A stretch of 64,000 bases of DNA from Halioglobus maricola (GTDB lineage Bacteria; Pseudomonadota; Gammaproteobacteria; Pseudomonadales; Halieaceae): NCBI RefSeq assembly GCF_009388985.1, contig NZ_CP036422.1, positions 1,750,501 to 1,814,500 on the forward strand, in the 5' to 3' direction. The position numbers and the translations under genes are program-made. The notes beneath the pieces are model-generated. The model saw nothing but the letters and a program-made list of their open reading frames with translations. It ran no database searches and was not told the origin of the DNA. Below are positions 43,952-52,845 of the stretch, piece after piece (the first letter of the stretch is position 1; the number at the start of each line of letters is the position of its first letter).

Positions 43952-45498
43952 ACTGCATCTGGTATCTACCCGCCGACACAAGCGCAGGTGCACTCGGTGC
44001 AGATGGCCTCGAAGCTGTTTTTATAGCGGAACTGGATTCCGGCGATAAACTGATTCGCAGTGGTTCGCGTGGTGCGTTCTGGCTCGAACCGCTGGTAGAG
44101 GCCGAACACGCCGGCCGGCGAGTTGGCTTTGGCAATGTCGACTGCGAGAGTTTGCGGGAGGTATTGCGTCTTGGGCCCGATCATTGGTCATCGCACCCTG
44201 CCTATCTCGGCGATATTGATGAACTTCCCTGGTTTCAGCGACAGTCGCGGTTAACGTTTGCTCGCGCCGGCGCTGGCGATCCCTTGTGTCTGGATGCCTA
44301 TGAGTCCCGGCAGGGTTATGTAGCATTGCGCCGGGCGCTGCAGCTGGCGCCTGAAGAGATCGTTGACGAAGTGACGCGCTCCGGCCTGCGTGGCCGCGGT
44401 GGCGCCGCATTTCCCGCTGGCGTGAAATGGAACACGGTACTTCAGGCCCAGGCGGCGCAAAAGTACATTGCCTGCAATGCCGACGAGGGCGACTCCGGCA
44501 CCTTTGCCGATCGCCTGCTGATGGAAACAGACCCCTATCAATTGATTGAAGGGATGACGATCGCCGGTTTGGCCGTCGGTGCAAATACCGGTTACATCTA
44601 TCTCCGCTCCGAATACCCCAGAACCCTGCATGTGATGCGCGAGGCGATTGGTCGGGCTGAACAGGCGGGTTACCTCGGACAGGGCATCGGTGGCACCGAT
44701 CGCTGTTTTGTCATCGAACTACGGGTGGGCGCAGGTGCCTACATCTGCGGTGAGGAAACTGCGATGCTCGAGAGCCTGGAGGGTAAGCGAGGCATGGTCC
44801 GGAGTAAGCCGCCGCTGCCTGCGCTGGAGGGTTTGTTCGGGCTGCCTACGGTGGTCAACAACGTGCTTACCCTGGCCTCGGTGACCTCGGTATTGGCCGA
44901 CGGAGCAGATGCCTACGCTGCCCACGGCTCTGGGCGTTCGCGCGGCACCCTGTGCCTGCAACTCGCCGGGAATGTTAAGCGCGGAGGCTTGTTGGAAGTG
45001 CCGTTTGGTATGAGCTTGCGCGAAGTCGTCATGGAGTTTGGCGGAGGCACGCGCAGCGGCCGGCCAGTGCGGGCTATTCAGGTAGGCGGCCCACTCGGCG
45101 CCTACCTGGCCGAGGCCCAGTGGGATACGCCACTGGAATATGAGGCATTCGCAGCGGTGGGCGCAATGTTGGGCCACGGTGGCGTGGTGGTCTTCGACGA
45201 TACTGTGGATATGGCGGACCAGGCCCGCTTCGCGATGGCATTTTGTGCCGAAGAGAGTTGTGGGAAATGCACACCTTGTCGGATCGGCTCTACCCGCGGG
45301 GTTGAGGTGATCGACAAGATCATCGCCCGCGATAATCCACAGCAGAATCTGGCGCTGCTCGAAGACCTCTGCGATACCATGGAGCACGGCTCGCTGTGTG
45401 CCATGGGCGGCCTGACCCCACATCCCGTGCGCAGCGCGCTGCAGCACTTTCCCCAGGATTTTTCTTTCGGAAAGTCCCAGGACTTAGCCGAGGTGTAG
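43948..45498 (+). CDS. fdsB: NAD-dependent formate dehydrogenase beta subunit (NuoF-like)
   Basis: The 516-residue protein has an N-terminal NuoE-like thioredoxin region, the FMN/NAD-binding NuoF domain (RSGLRGRGGAAFPAGVKW, NADEGDSGTFADR, GAGAYICGEETAML) and a C-terminal [4Fe-4S] region ESCGKCTPCR with the fourth Cys in GSLCAMGG. It reduces NAD with electrons from the catalytic subunit. The start is GTG at 43948, overlapping the fdsG stop by 4 bases. Confidence 0.94.
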   Translation: MNCIWYLPADTSAGALGADGLEAVFIAELDSGDKLIRSGSRGAFWLEPLVEAEHAGRRVGFGNVDCESLREVLRLGPDHWSSHPAYLGDIDELPWFQRQSRLTFARAGAGDPLCLDAYESRQGYVALRRALQLAPEEIVDEVTRSGLRGRGGAAFPAGVKWNTVLQAQAAQKYIACNADEGDSGTFADRLLMETDPYQLIEGMTIAGLAVGANTGYIYLRSEYPRTLHVMREAIGRAEQAGYLGQGIGGTDRCFVIELRVGAGAYICGEETAMLESLEGKRGMVRSKPPLPALEGLFGLPTVVNNVLTLASVTSVLADGADAYAAHGSGRSRGTLCLQLAGNVKRGGLLEVPFGMSLREVVMEFGGGTRSGRPVRAIQVGGPLGAYLAEAQWDTPLEYEAFAAVGAMLGHGGVVVFDDTVDMADQARFAMAFCAEESCGKCTPCRIGSTRGVEVIDKIIARDNPQQNLALLEDLCDTMEHGSLCAMGGLTPHPVRSALQHFPQDFSFGKSQDLAEV

Positions 45499-45499
45499 C

Positions 45500-48349
45500 G
45501 TGCTGCAATATTACGAACCGCAAAAAGATTTCGGCACACCGGCAGTCATCTCCGATGAAACCGTGGCCTTGACCATCGACGGTGTTTCGATGGCCGTCCC
45601 CGCAGGGACCTCAGTGATGCGGGCCGCCGCATTGGCTGGCATCAAAGTGCCCAAGCTCTGCGCCACAGATAGTGTCGATGCTTTCGGCTCGTGCCGGGTT
45701 TGCCTGGTGGAAATTGAAGGCCGCCGCGGCTATCCGGCCTCCTGCACCACACCGGTGGAGGAGGGGATGGAAGTGCGCACCCAGACGCCGGGTGTGGCGA
45801 AGTTGCGTCGCAATGTGATGGAGCTGTACATATCTGACCACCCGCTTGATTGTCTTACCTGTCCGACCAATGGCGATTGCGAATTGCAGGACACCGCTGG
45901 CGAGCTGGGGCTGCGTGAAGTGCGCTATGGCTTCGGCGGCGACAACCATCTTGCGGCTGAGAAGGACGAGAGCAACCCTTATTTTAGCTTTGATCCTTCC
46001 AAGTGCATTGTCTGTTCCCGTTGCGTGCGGGCCTGTGAGGAAGTGCAGGGCACTTTCGCTCTGACTATCGAGGGGCGAGGCTTTGAATCGAAAGTCAGCA
46101 CGGGAGGAAGCGATTTTCTAGCATCGGACTGCGTGTCCTGTGGCGCCTGTGTAGATGCATGTCCCACGGCAACACTCGCCGAAAACAGCATTATCGAGCA
46201 GGGGATCCCTGAACACAGCGTGGTGACGACTTGCGCCTACTGTGGTGTTGGCTGTGCTTTTCGCGCCGAGGTGAAGGGCAACACTGTTGTGCGTATGACA
46301 CCCTGGAAAGACGGTGCAGCCAATGAGGGCCATGCCTGCGTGAAAGGACGTTTTGCCTGGGGCTATGCGACTCACAGTGACCGTATTACCTCGCCCATGG
46401 TTCGCGACAGCATCGACGAGCCCTGGCGAGAAGTGAGTTGGGACGAGGCAGTCAATTTCGCCGCAGCCAGATTTCGTCGTATCCAGACGCAGTACGGTCG
46501 CAATAGCGTCGGGGCAATCACGTCCAGTCGCTGTACCAATGAAGAAGTGTATCTCGTGCAGAAACTGGTGCGTGCAGGTTTCGGCAACAATAACGTCGAT
46601 ACGTGCGCCCGGGTGTGTCATTCCCCCACGGGCTACGGCCTTAAAACCACGCTGGGAGAATCTGCCGGTACACAGACATTCGCATCCGTCGACCACGCCG
46701 ATGTCATTGTGGTGATTGGCTCCAATCCCACCGAGGCTCATCCGGTATTCGGTTCGCGCCTGAAGAAGCGTTTGCGCGAGGGTGGCAAATTGATTGTTAT
46801 CGATCCGCGTAAAATAGAACTCGTCAACGCACCTCATATACACGCGGACTATCATTTGCCTGTTAATCCAGGCTGCAATGTTGCAGTGCTCAATGCCCTG
46901 GCGCATGTGATTGTGACGGAAGAGCTGCATAATACCGCGTTCATAGCATCTCGCTGTGAAGACGAAGCCTTTGCTGAGTGGTTGCTGTTTATCAGTGAGC
47001 AGGAGCATGCGCCTGAAAATTTGGCCGAGGTTACGGGCATTCCTGCACAAGACCTGCGAGGAGCGGCCAGGCTTTATGCCCAGGCGGGCAATGGCGCTAT
47101 TTATTACGGCCTTGGTGTTACCGAACACAGCCAGGGTTCTACTGCGGTAATGGGAATCGCCAACCTGGCGATGCTGACCGGCAATGTTGGCCGGGAGGGT
47201 GTAGGTGTGAATCCCATGCGCGGCCAGAACAATGTTCAGGGCGCCTGTGATATGGGTTCCTTCCCTCACGAACTACCCGGCTATCGCCACCTGTCGGATG
47301 CGAGCACCCGGGCTCTGTTTGAAGATGCCTGGCAGGTCGAGCTGGATAGCGAACCGGGGATGCGAATTCCCAACATGTTTGACGCGGCGGTTGATGGCCA
47401 GTTTCGCGGTCTCTATTGCCAGGGGGAGGACGTCGCCCAGTCCGATCCGAACACGCTCCATATCGAGGCAGCGCTCAAGGGGTTGGATTGTCTGGTAGTG
47501 CAGGATATTTTTCTCAACGAGACCGCCAAGTATGCACATGTGTTCCTGCCTGGCTCATCGTTTTTGGAGAAGGATGGTACCTTTATCAACGCCGAGCGCC
47601 GCATTTCTCCGGTGCGTAAGGTGATGCCGCCCATGGCAGGAAAAGCTGATTGGGAAGCCACCATGGCCTTTGCCAATGCTCTTGGCTACCCGATGAACTA
47701 CACCCACCCGAGTGAAATCATGGATGAGATCGCCCGGCTTACGCCGACCTTTCGCGGTGTTAGCTACAGCAAACTCGATGAGTTGGGCAGTATACAGTGG
47801 CCCTGTGATGACAGCGCGCCGGAAGGCACGCCCACTATGCACGTTGATGAATTCGTGCGTGGCCGCGGCCACTTTGCTATTACCGAGTTCGTGCCGACCG
47901 ATGAACGGGCCAATCGCAGGTTCCCGCTACTTTTGACAACGGGGCGTATTCTCAGCCAGTACAACGTGGGCGCCCAGACCCGACGGACAGAGAATTCTAC
48001 CTGGCATGAAGAAGACGTATTGGAGATGCACCCTCACGATGCCGAGGAACGCGGTGTGAGCCAGGGCGACTGGCTGGGTATCCAGAGTCGCGCGGGCGAC
48101 ACGGTGTTGCGCGCGCAAATATCAGAGCGGGTGAAGCCGGGCGTGGTTTATACGACCTTTCACCATCCACTATCAGGGGCCAACGTGGTCACCACCGATA
48201 ATTCGGATTGGGCCACTAACTGCCCGGAGTACAAGGTAACCGCGGTACAGGTGACCAAAGTGACTGAACCCTCGGCGTGGCAGGCCCGGCAGCGTGAATT
48301 TGATGGACGCCAGCAAGCACTTCTGGCGCGCGCGAAGGCCGATGCCTGA
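45500..48349 (+). CDS. fdsA: NAD-dependent formate dehydrogenase alpha subunit (molybdenum/tungsten)
   Basis: The 949-residue protein has an N-terminal [2Fe-2S] ferredoxin-like domain with Cys motifs in GSCRVCLVEI, a His/Cys-ligated cluster (HPLDCLTCPTNGDCELQ), two ferredoxin [4Fe-4S] motifs (CIVCSRCVRAC, CVSCGACVDAC), another [4Fe-4S] motif at CAYCGVGC, and the molybdopterin domain. The metal ligand is Cys373 in ARVCHSPT (Cys, not Sec). It oxidises formate to CO2. The start is GTG at 45500, with GAGGTG just before it. FdhD is encoded at its end. Confidence 0.95.
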   Translation: MLQYYEPQKDFGTPAVISDETVALTIDGVSMAVPAGTSVMRAAALAGIKVPKLCATDSVDAFGSCRVCLVEIEGRRGYPASCTTPVEEGMEVRTQTPGVAKLRRNVMELYISDHPLDCLTCPTNGDCELQDTAGELGLREVRYGFGGDNHLAAEKDESNPYFSFDPSKCIVCSRCVRACEEVQGTFALTIEGRGFESKVSTGGSDFLASDCVSCGACVDACPTATLAENSIIEQGIPEHSVVTTCAYCGVGCAFRAEVKGNTVVRMTPWKDGAANEGHACVKGRFAWGYATHSDRITSPMVRDSIDEPWREVSWDEAVNFAAARFRRIQTQYGRNSVGAITSSRCTNEEVYLVQKLVRAGFGNNNVDTCARVCHSPTGYGLKTTLGESAGTQTFASVDHADVIVVIGSNPTEAHPVFGSRLKKRLREGGKLIVIDPRKIELVNAPHIHADYHLPVNPGCNVAVLNALAHVIVTEELHNTAFIASRCEDEAFAEWLLFISEQEHAPENLAEVTGIPAQDLRGAARLYAQAGNGAIYYGLGVTEHSQGSTAVMGIANLAMLTGNVGREGVGVNPMRGQNNVQGACDMGSFPHELPGYRHLSDASTRALFEDAWQVELDSEPGMRIPNMFDAAVDGQFRGLYCQGEDVAQSDPNTLHIEAALKGLDCLVVQDIFLNETAKYAHVFLPGSSFLEKDGTFINAERRISPVRKVMPPMAGKADWEATMAFANALGYPMNYTHPSEIMDEIARLTPTFRGVSYSKLDELGSIQWPCDDSAPEGTPTMHVDEFVRGRGHFAITEFVPTDERANRRFPLLLTTGRILSQYNVGAQTRRTENSTWHEEDVLEMHPHDAEERGVSQGDWLGIQSRAGDTVLRAQISERVKPGVVYTTFHHPLSGANVVTTDNSDWATNCPEYKVTAVQVTKVTEPSAWQARQREFDGRQQALLARAKADA

Positions 48350-49136
48350 GACTGTCCGACGTTTGGCGCGTCAAGACTGGCGTGCGGGCCAGCTGAATCA
48401 TGACACCGACCAGGTGGTGGTCGAGGTGCCTGTGGCGCTGGCATATAACGGAATTTCTCACGCGGTGCTAATGGCCACTCCCTGCGATCTGGAGGATCTT
48501 GCGCTGGGCTTTAGCCTTTCAGAATCCATTATCGAATCGCCACAGCAATTTCTCGGGGTGGAGATACTCGAGCGTGAACACGGGCTGGAACTCGCCATAG
48601 AGATCACTGCCCAACCCTTCGCCACTCTGAAGGGAAAGCGGCGTAATCTGTCCGGCCGCAGCGGTTGCGGCTTGTGCGGCAAGGAGTCTCTGGAAGCATT
48701 GCAGTTGTCTGCGCCCTGCGTACCGACAACGCTATCGCTGGCTCAGGAAGCGCTGCAATGCGCCGTTGACGGGCTTGATGGTGCCCAACCTCTGAAGGCC
48801 CTTACTGGCGGAGTCCACGGTGCAGCCTGGTGTGACACTGAAGGCAATATCCTGCTGCTCAGGGAAGATGTCGGGCGCCACAATGCACTTGATAAGTTGT
48901 TGGGGGCCATGCGCAAGCGAGCGGCAGAGCCCGGTTTTGTTCTGGTGAGTAGCCGAGCGAGTTACGAGATGGTGTTAAAGGCCGGCACAAGTGGGGTTGA
49001 ATTATTGGCAGCGGTTTCCGCGCCGACGGACCTTGCGGTGCGAAGTGCACAGGATCTTGGAATGACACTGGTCGCTTATCTACAGGGCGAGCGGCATGCG
49101 GTCTACTGCGGCGGCCAGCGATTAAAAGAGGGGTAG
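48342..49136 (+). CDS. fdhD: Formate dehydrogenase accessory sulfurtransferase FdhD
   Basis: The 264-residue protein has the FdhD features: GRSGCGLCGKESLE with Cys109-Gly-Leu-Cys112, and GGVHGAAWCD plus REDVGRHNALDKLLG in the middle. FdhD transfers sulfur to the bis-MGD cofactor of formate dehydrogenase. I chose the ATG at 48342, overlapping the fdsA stop by 8 bases. It corresponds to fdsC in the classical fdsGBACD order. Confidence 0.95.
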   Translation: MPETVRRLARQDWRAGQLNHDTDQVVVEVPVALAYNGISHAVLMATPCDLEDLALGFSLSESIIESPQQFLGVEILEREHGLELAIEITAQPFATLKGKRRNLSGRSGCGLCGKESLEALQLSAPCVPTTLSLAQEALQCAVDGLDGAQPLKALTGGVHGAAWCDTEGNILLLREDVGRHNALDKLLGAMRKRAAEPGFVLVSSRASYEMVLKAGTSGVELLAAVSAPTDLAVRSAQDLGMTLVAYLQGERHAVYCGGQRLKEG

Positions 49137-49138
49137 GC

Positions 49139-49354
49139 ATGGCGGGACAAGAGATCGGGCATCTGGTCAAGATGGCCAACCAGATCGTACTGAACTTTGG
49201 CGAACGCAGAGACTCCAAGATGGCAGCGCAACGGACCGTCGAGCACTTGCAGAAGTTCTGGACGCCTGCGATGCGTGAACAGCTGTCGGCGTACGCCGCT
49301 GAAGGGGGTGGCGACCTGTCACCAGCCCTGCAGCGTCTGCTGGCAGATTCCTGA
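49139..49354 (+). CDS. fdsD: Formate dehydrogenase delta subunit
   Basis: The 71-residue protein matches FdsD: a short helical protein with LVKMANQIVLNFG and a basic helix, ending in SPALQRLLADS. It is the small subunit of the soluble NAD-dependent formate dehydrogenase. It starts 2 bases after the fdhD stop and is last of the operon. Confidence 0.92.
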   Translation: MAGQEIGHLVKMANQIVLNFGERRDSKMAAQRTVEHLQKFWTPAMREQLSAYAAEGGGDLSPALQRLLADS

Positions 49355-49373
49355 GTTTTTAGAGTAGAGCATC

Positions 49374-50090
49374 ATGATGAATCGTTCAGCTAGCCTGTTT
49401 ACCTTGTTGGTTTTTCTATCCATGGCCCTCGTGGCGCCCGTCAGTGCAAGTTCACCCCCTGGAGAGATCAGGACAAGGGGTGAGGCAGAGGCGAAAATGG
49501 CACCGGATATGGCGACGGTACAGCTTACTGTTACTCGAGAAGCGGCCACCGCACGGGAAGCACTGGATGCCAATTCAGCCGCGATGGCCGAGGTGATTGC
49601 AGCGATGAAAGCCGCAGGCGTAGAAGAGCCAGATTTGCAGACGTCAAACTTTGGCATTCAGCCGCGCTACGTCTATCCCAAACCCCGCAATGAAAAACCG
49701 CCAGTGATTGCCGGTTATCGCGTGCGCAACACGCTCTCCGTCATCGTGCGCGAGCTCGACAATCTCGGTGTGCTGCTGGACCAGTCGGTCAGCCTGGGTG
49801 TAAATGAAGGAGGTAGCGTCAGCTTCGGTAATTCTGACCCCTCGAGCGCGATTGATGCCGCCCGCGCCGACGCGGTGCGCGATGCGATGAGCAGGGCAAA
49901 GACCCTGGCCGGCGCAGCGGGTGTGAAACTGGGCGATATCATTTCTATTACTGAGCAGACCGGGGATTCCCACCCGCGCCCTGTGATGATGAGTCGCGCG
50001 GTCGCTGCAGAGGCGGACTCGGTTCCCATAGCGGCGGGCGTAAACAGCTACAGAGTCACCGTGCAGCTCTCGATCACCATCGAGCAATGA
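49374..50090 (+). CDS. SIMPL-domain (DUF541) periplasmic protein
   Basis: The 238-residue protein has a signal peptide (ending near VSASSP) and a SIMPL fold with GEAEAKMAPDMATVQLTV and the conserved DAVRDAMSRAKTLAGAAGVKLGDIISITE. Members fold into oligomeric assemblies; some act in stress tolerance. Either of two adjacent ATG codons may start it. It lies 19 bases after fdsD and may be read from the same transcript. Confidence 0.88.
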   Translation: MMNRSASLFTLLVFLSMALVAPVSASSPPGEIRTRGEAEAKMAPDMATVQLTVTREAATAREALDANSAAMAEVIAAMKAAGVEEPDLQTSNFGIQPRYVYPKPRNEKPPVIAGYRVRNTLSVIVRELDNLGVLLDQSVSLGVNEGGSVSFGNSDPSSAIDAARADAVRDAMSRAKTLAGAAGVKLGDIISITEQTGDSHPRPVMMSRAVAAEADSVPIAAGVNSYRVTVQLSITIEQ

Positions 50091-50163
50091 TGCGCCGGCG
50101 AGGTCTCGCCAACACGATCTAAATCAATAACAATACCTGTGAATACCGCCACAATAGGTAGTC

Positions 50164-51648
50164 ATGGGTATAGAGATAGACAGGGTCGATTTCTCTGACG
50201 GCGATTTCAGCCGCTTTAGCGCGTGCCTGGAGGAGAATCTGGCGGCGTTGGGGCAACTGCTGGCCCGCCCGGAATTTGGTCACGGGCCTGGCTCATTGGG
50301 CGCCGAACTCGAAGTCTATATTGTCGATAGCCAGGGCAGGCCGCTGCACGCCAATCAAGAGATCCTTGCGGCCGCAGGGGACCCGACGCTCACCCTCGAA
50401 CTCAATCGCTACAACCTTGAATTCAACCTGCCGCCCTTTGGCCTGGATCAGGGGCCGTTTCATGCCACCGAACAGGCCATCCGCGAGAGCCTCGCCAGGC
50501 TATCAATCAGCGCCGCGGAATTCGGCGGCAGAATCGTTCCCATTGGCATCCTGCCGACGTTGCAGGAAACTGACTTTGGCCACCATTGTATTACTGACAG
50601 GCGGCGCTACCACGCGCTTGTGAAGCAGCTGATCCACCGCCGGGGCGAGAACTTCCGCATTGATATTAACGGTGCCGAGCCACTGAAGATGGAGATGGGA
50701 GATATCACTCTCGAGGGTGCCAACACCTCATTTCAGGTGCACTACCGGGTAGCGCCCGAAGACTATGCTGAAACCTTTAATGCGATCCAGTTGCTGACGC
50801 CGCTTGCGCTTGCTCTGGCGGGCAATTCGCCGGGGCTGTTCGGTCACTCGCTCTGGTGCGAGACGCGGATTCCGTTGTTTAAGCAGTCTATCGATACTCG
50901 CCATCTCGACCCCTACGGCTGGAATGAGCCCGCCCGGGTTAATTTTGGCCAGGGCTGGGCGCGCGGCGGTGCGGAAGAATTGTTTCGCGAGGTTGTGCGC
51001 ATTTATCCGCCGCTGCTGCCCTGTTGTGGAGCGAGCAGCGCTGCCGAGGAAATGGCTGCCGGCGAGGTGCCGGGTCTTGGCGAATTGCGCCTGCATCAGA
51101 GTACCGTCTGGTTGTGGAACAGGCCTATCTACGATGATGCCGATGGTGGCCACCTTCGTATAGAAATGCGTGCGTTGCCAGCAGGGCCTACTGCTGTGGA
51201 CATGGTCGCCAATGCAGCGTTCCTGATTGGCGCGGCTGAAGGGGTTCGCCCGCAATTGGAGAGGTTGTTGCCCGCGATACCTTTTCGGATAGCAGAGTAC
51301 AACTTTTATCGCTCGGCACAGCACGGGCTGGATGCAAAGTTGCTGTGGCCGGAGCTGGACCAGCATGGTTTTCGTGAGCAGGGCATCGCAGGGATTATCG
51401 CCCGCTATATCCCGCTGGCGAAGGAAGGGCTGCGCGCGATAGGTATTGGTGCAGACGAAGTGCATTACTACATGGGCGTCATCGAGCGGCGTTTGCAAAC
51501 ACGCCAGACTGGAGCGCAGTGGCAGACTCGTAAACTGGCGCAACTGCAAGCGCAGGGCATGCCTCAAGCCCAGGCCCTGCACGCGATGTTGGAGAGTTTT
51601 ATGACACACAGCGCAGACAACCTGCCTATTGCTGATTGGCCCCTATGA
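50164..51648 (+). CDS. GCS2-family carboxylate-amine ligase (glutamate-cysteine-ligase-like)
   Basis: The 494-residue protein has the GCS2/YbdK-like fold: LGAELEVYIVD with metal-binding glutamates, NRYNLEFNLPP, RIDINGAEPLKMEMGDITLEGANTSFQVHYR and RIEMRALPAGPT. It would ligate a carboxylate and an amine with ATP, as glutamate-cysteine ligase does, but the substrate is unknown. Its stop overlaps the start of the AstE-like hydrolase gene (ATGA), so the two are coupled. A ligase coupled with a metallohydrolase suggests making and trimming one small amide. Confidence 0.86.
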   Translation: MGIEIDRVDFSDGDFSRFSACLEENLAALGQLLARPEFGHGPGSLGAELEVYIVDSQGRPLHANQEILAAAGDPTLTLELNRYNLEFNLPPFGLDQGPFHATEQAIRESLARLSISAAEFGGRIVPIGILPTLQETDFGHHCITDRRRYHALVKQLIHRRGENFRIDINGAEPLKMEMGDITLEGANTSFQVHYRVAPEDYAETFNAIQLLTPLALALAGNSPGLFGHSLWCETRIPLFKQSIDTRHLDPYGWNEPARVNFGQGWARGGAEELFREVVRIYPPLLPCCGASSAAEEMAAGEVPGLGELRLHQSTVWLWNRPIYDDADGGHLRIEMRALPAGPTAVDMVANAAFLIGAAEGVRPQLERLLPAIPFRIAEYNFYRSAQHGLDAKLLWPELDQHGFREQGIAGIIARYIPLAKEGLRAIGIGADEVHYYMGVIERRLQTRQTGAQWQTRKLAQLQAQGMPQAQALHAMLESFMTHSADNLPIADWPL

Positions 51649-52679
51649 GAAGATTTAAATTTGTACGCAATCCTGAGGCCTCCGAACTCGGCAATAATGT
51701 TGAAGAATTCCTGGATTGGCTGGGCGGGCCCACCTGCCTGTTACTTGAGGGGGCGGACCCAAGCCGCACCCGTGCGTTGGTCACATTGCTGCATGGCAAC
51801 GAACCATCGGGCACGATCGCACTTTACCGCTGGCTTCGTAGTGGTCGCACTCCGGCGATCAATATCGTCTGCATCGTCGCATCAGTGGGTGCCGCACAGG
51901 AAAGCCCGCGCTTTAGTCATCGCATGTTGCCGCGCGCGCGCGACCTCAATCGGTGCTTTCGCCCACCGTTTGAAGACGCCCAGGGAGAACTTGCTGAGGA
52001 GATTCTCGAGATTCTGCGCGTGCACTCACCAGAGGCTGTTGTCGACATGCACAACACCTCGGGCTCCGGCCCCGCGTTTGGTGTGTGCACACATATGGAT
52101 TCGCAGCACGACGCGCTTGTCTCTCTCTTCACCCAGCGCCTGATAGTGTCCAACCTCGGACTCGGTGCATTGATGGAGCTGAGTGAGGAATCCTGTCCCA
52201 CCGTCACGGTAGAGGTAGGCGGACGGCTTGATGACGAGGCTCATGAGTTGGCCTATGAGGGGCTGTGCCGCTATTTCGAGGCGGAAACGGTGCTCAGCCC
52301 CGAGGTGACCGATTGGGGCCTGGAGCTACTGTGTGACCCGATCAGGTTGGAGCTGCGCGAAAACGTGACTCTCACCTATGCAGAAGAGCCCTGCGACAAC
52401 TATGACATCACCCTGCGGCCTGATATCGAGCACCATAACTTCGGTGGCGTGACCAGTGATACCGTATTGGGTTGGGCCCGATTGCCAGAAAGGCAGTTGT
52501 TCTCGGCACAGGATGCAGGGGGGCGTTGCGCGGTCACAAGTCTGGTGCGAGTAGCGGAAGGCAAGATTTTTCCGGCACAGGCGCTCAAGTTATTTATGAT
52601 TACCAATAATGCCGCCATCGCGCACTCGGATTGTCTCTTTTATGCAGTACTGGACGATGGTTCGACGATCTGCGCCTAG
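51645..52679 (+). CDS. AstE/aspartoacylase-like zinc hydrolase
   Basis: The 344-residue protein has the succinylglutamate desuccinylase/aspartoacylase zinc site: LLHGNEPSG (His50, Glu53) and VVDMHNTSGSGPAFG (His136), with the catalytic Glu region in TVTVEVGG. It would hydrolyse an N-acyl amino acid or a gamma-linked amide. I chose the ATG at 51645 because it overlaps the previous stop as ATGA; an ATG at 51636 would add three residues. Substrate unknown. Confidence 0.86.
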   Translation: MRRFKFVRNPEASELGNNVEEFLDWLGGPTCLLLEGADPSRTRALVTLLHGNEPSGTIALYRWLRSGRTPAINIVCIVASVGAAQESPRFSHRMLPRARDLNRCFRPPFEDAQGELAEEILEILRVHSPEAVVDMHNTSGSGPAFGVCTHMDSQHDALVSLFTQRLIVSNLGLGALMELSEESCPTVTVEVGGRLDDEAHELAYEGLCRYFEAETVLSPEVTDWGLELLCDPIRLELRENVTLTYAEEPCDNYDITLRPDIEHHNFGGVTSDTVLGWARLPERQLFSAQDAGGRCAVTSLVRVAEGKIFPAQALKLFMITNNAAIAHSDCLFYAVLDDGSTICA

Positions 52680-52845
52680 CCCCGTTTGTTAAATATTCAC
52701 ATTTCCCTTCGGCTTTTATGTCACAAACCACATGTTATTGTGGTGTTGCACATTATCAGGTACTAGTCGGTTTGACGCGGTGTCGGATGTTGTCAGCTGA
52801 GACCGAACAAGAACTAAAAAAAGAAACGTTTAGGGAGGCTCCACC

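Noticed and set aside
46118..47269. A 383-codon minus-strand frame inside fdsA
   Set aside because: It mirrors the catalytic formate dehydrogenase gene and has no ribosome-binding context or family match.
50097..50110. Hairpin GGCGAG/CTCGCC after the SIMPL gene
   Set aside because: The stem is short, the loop is two bases and there is no T-run, so it is not called as a terminator.
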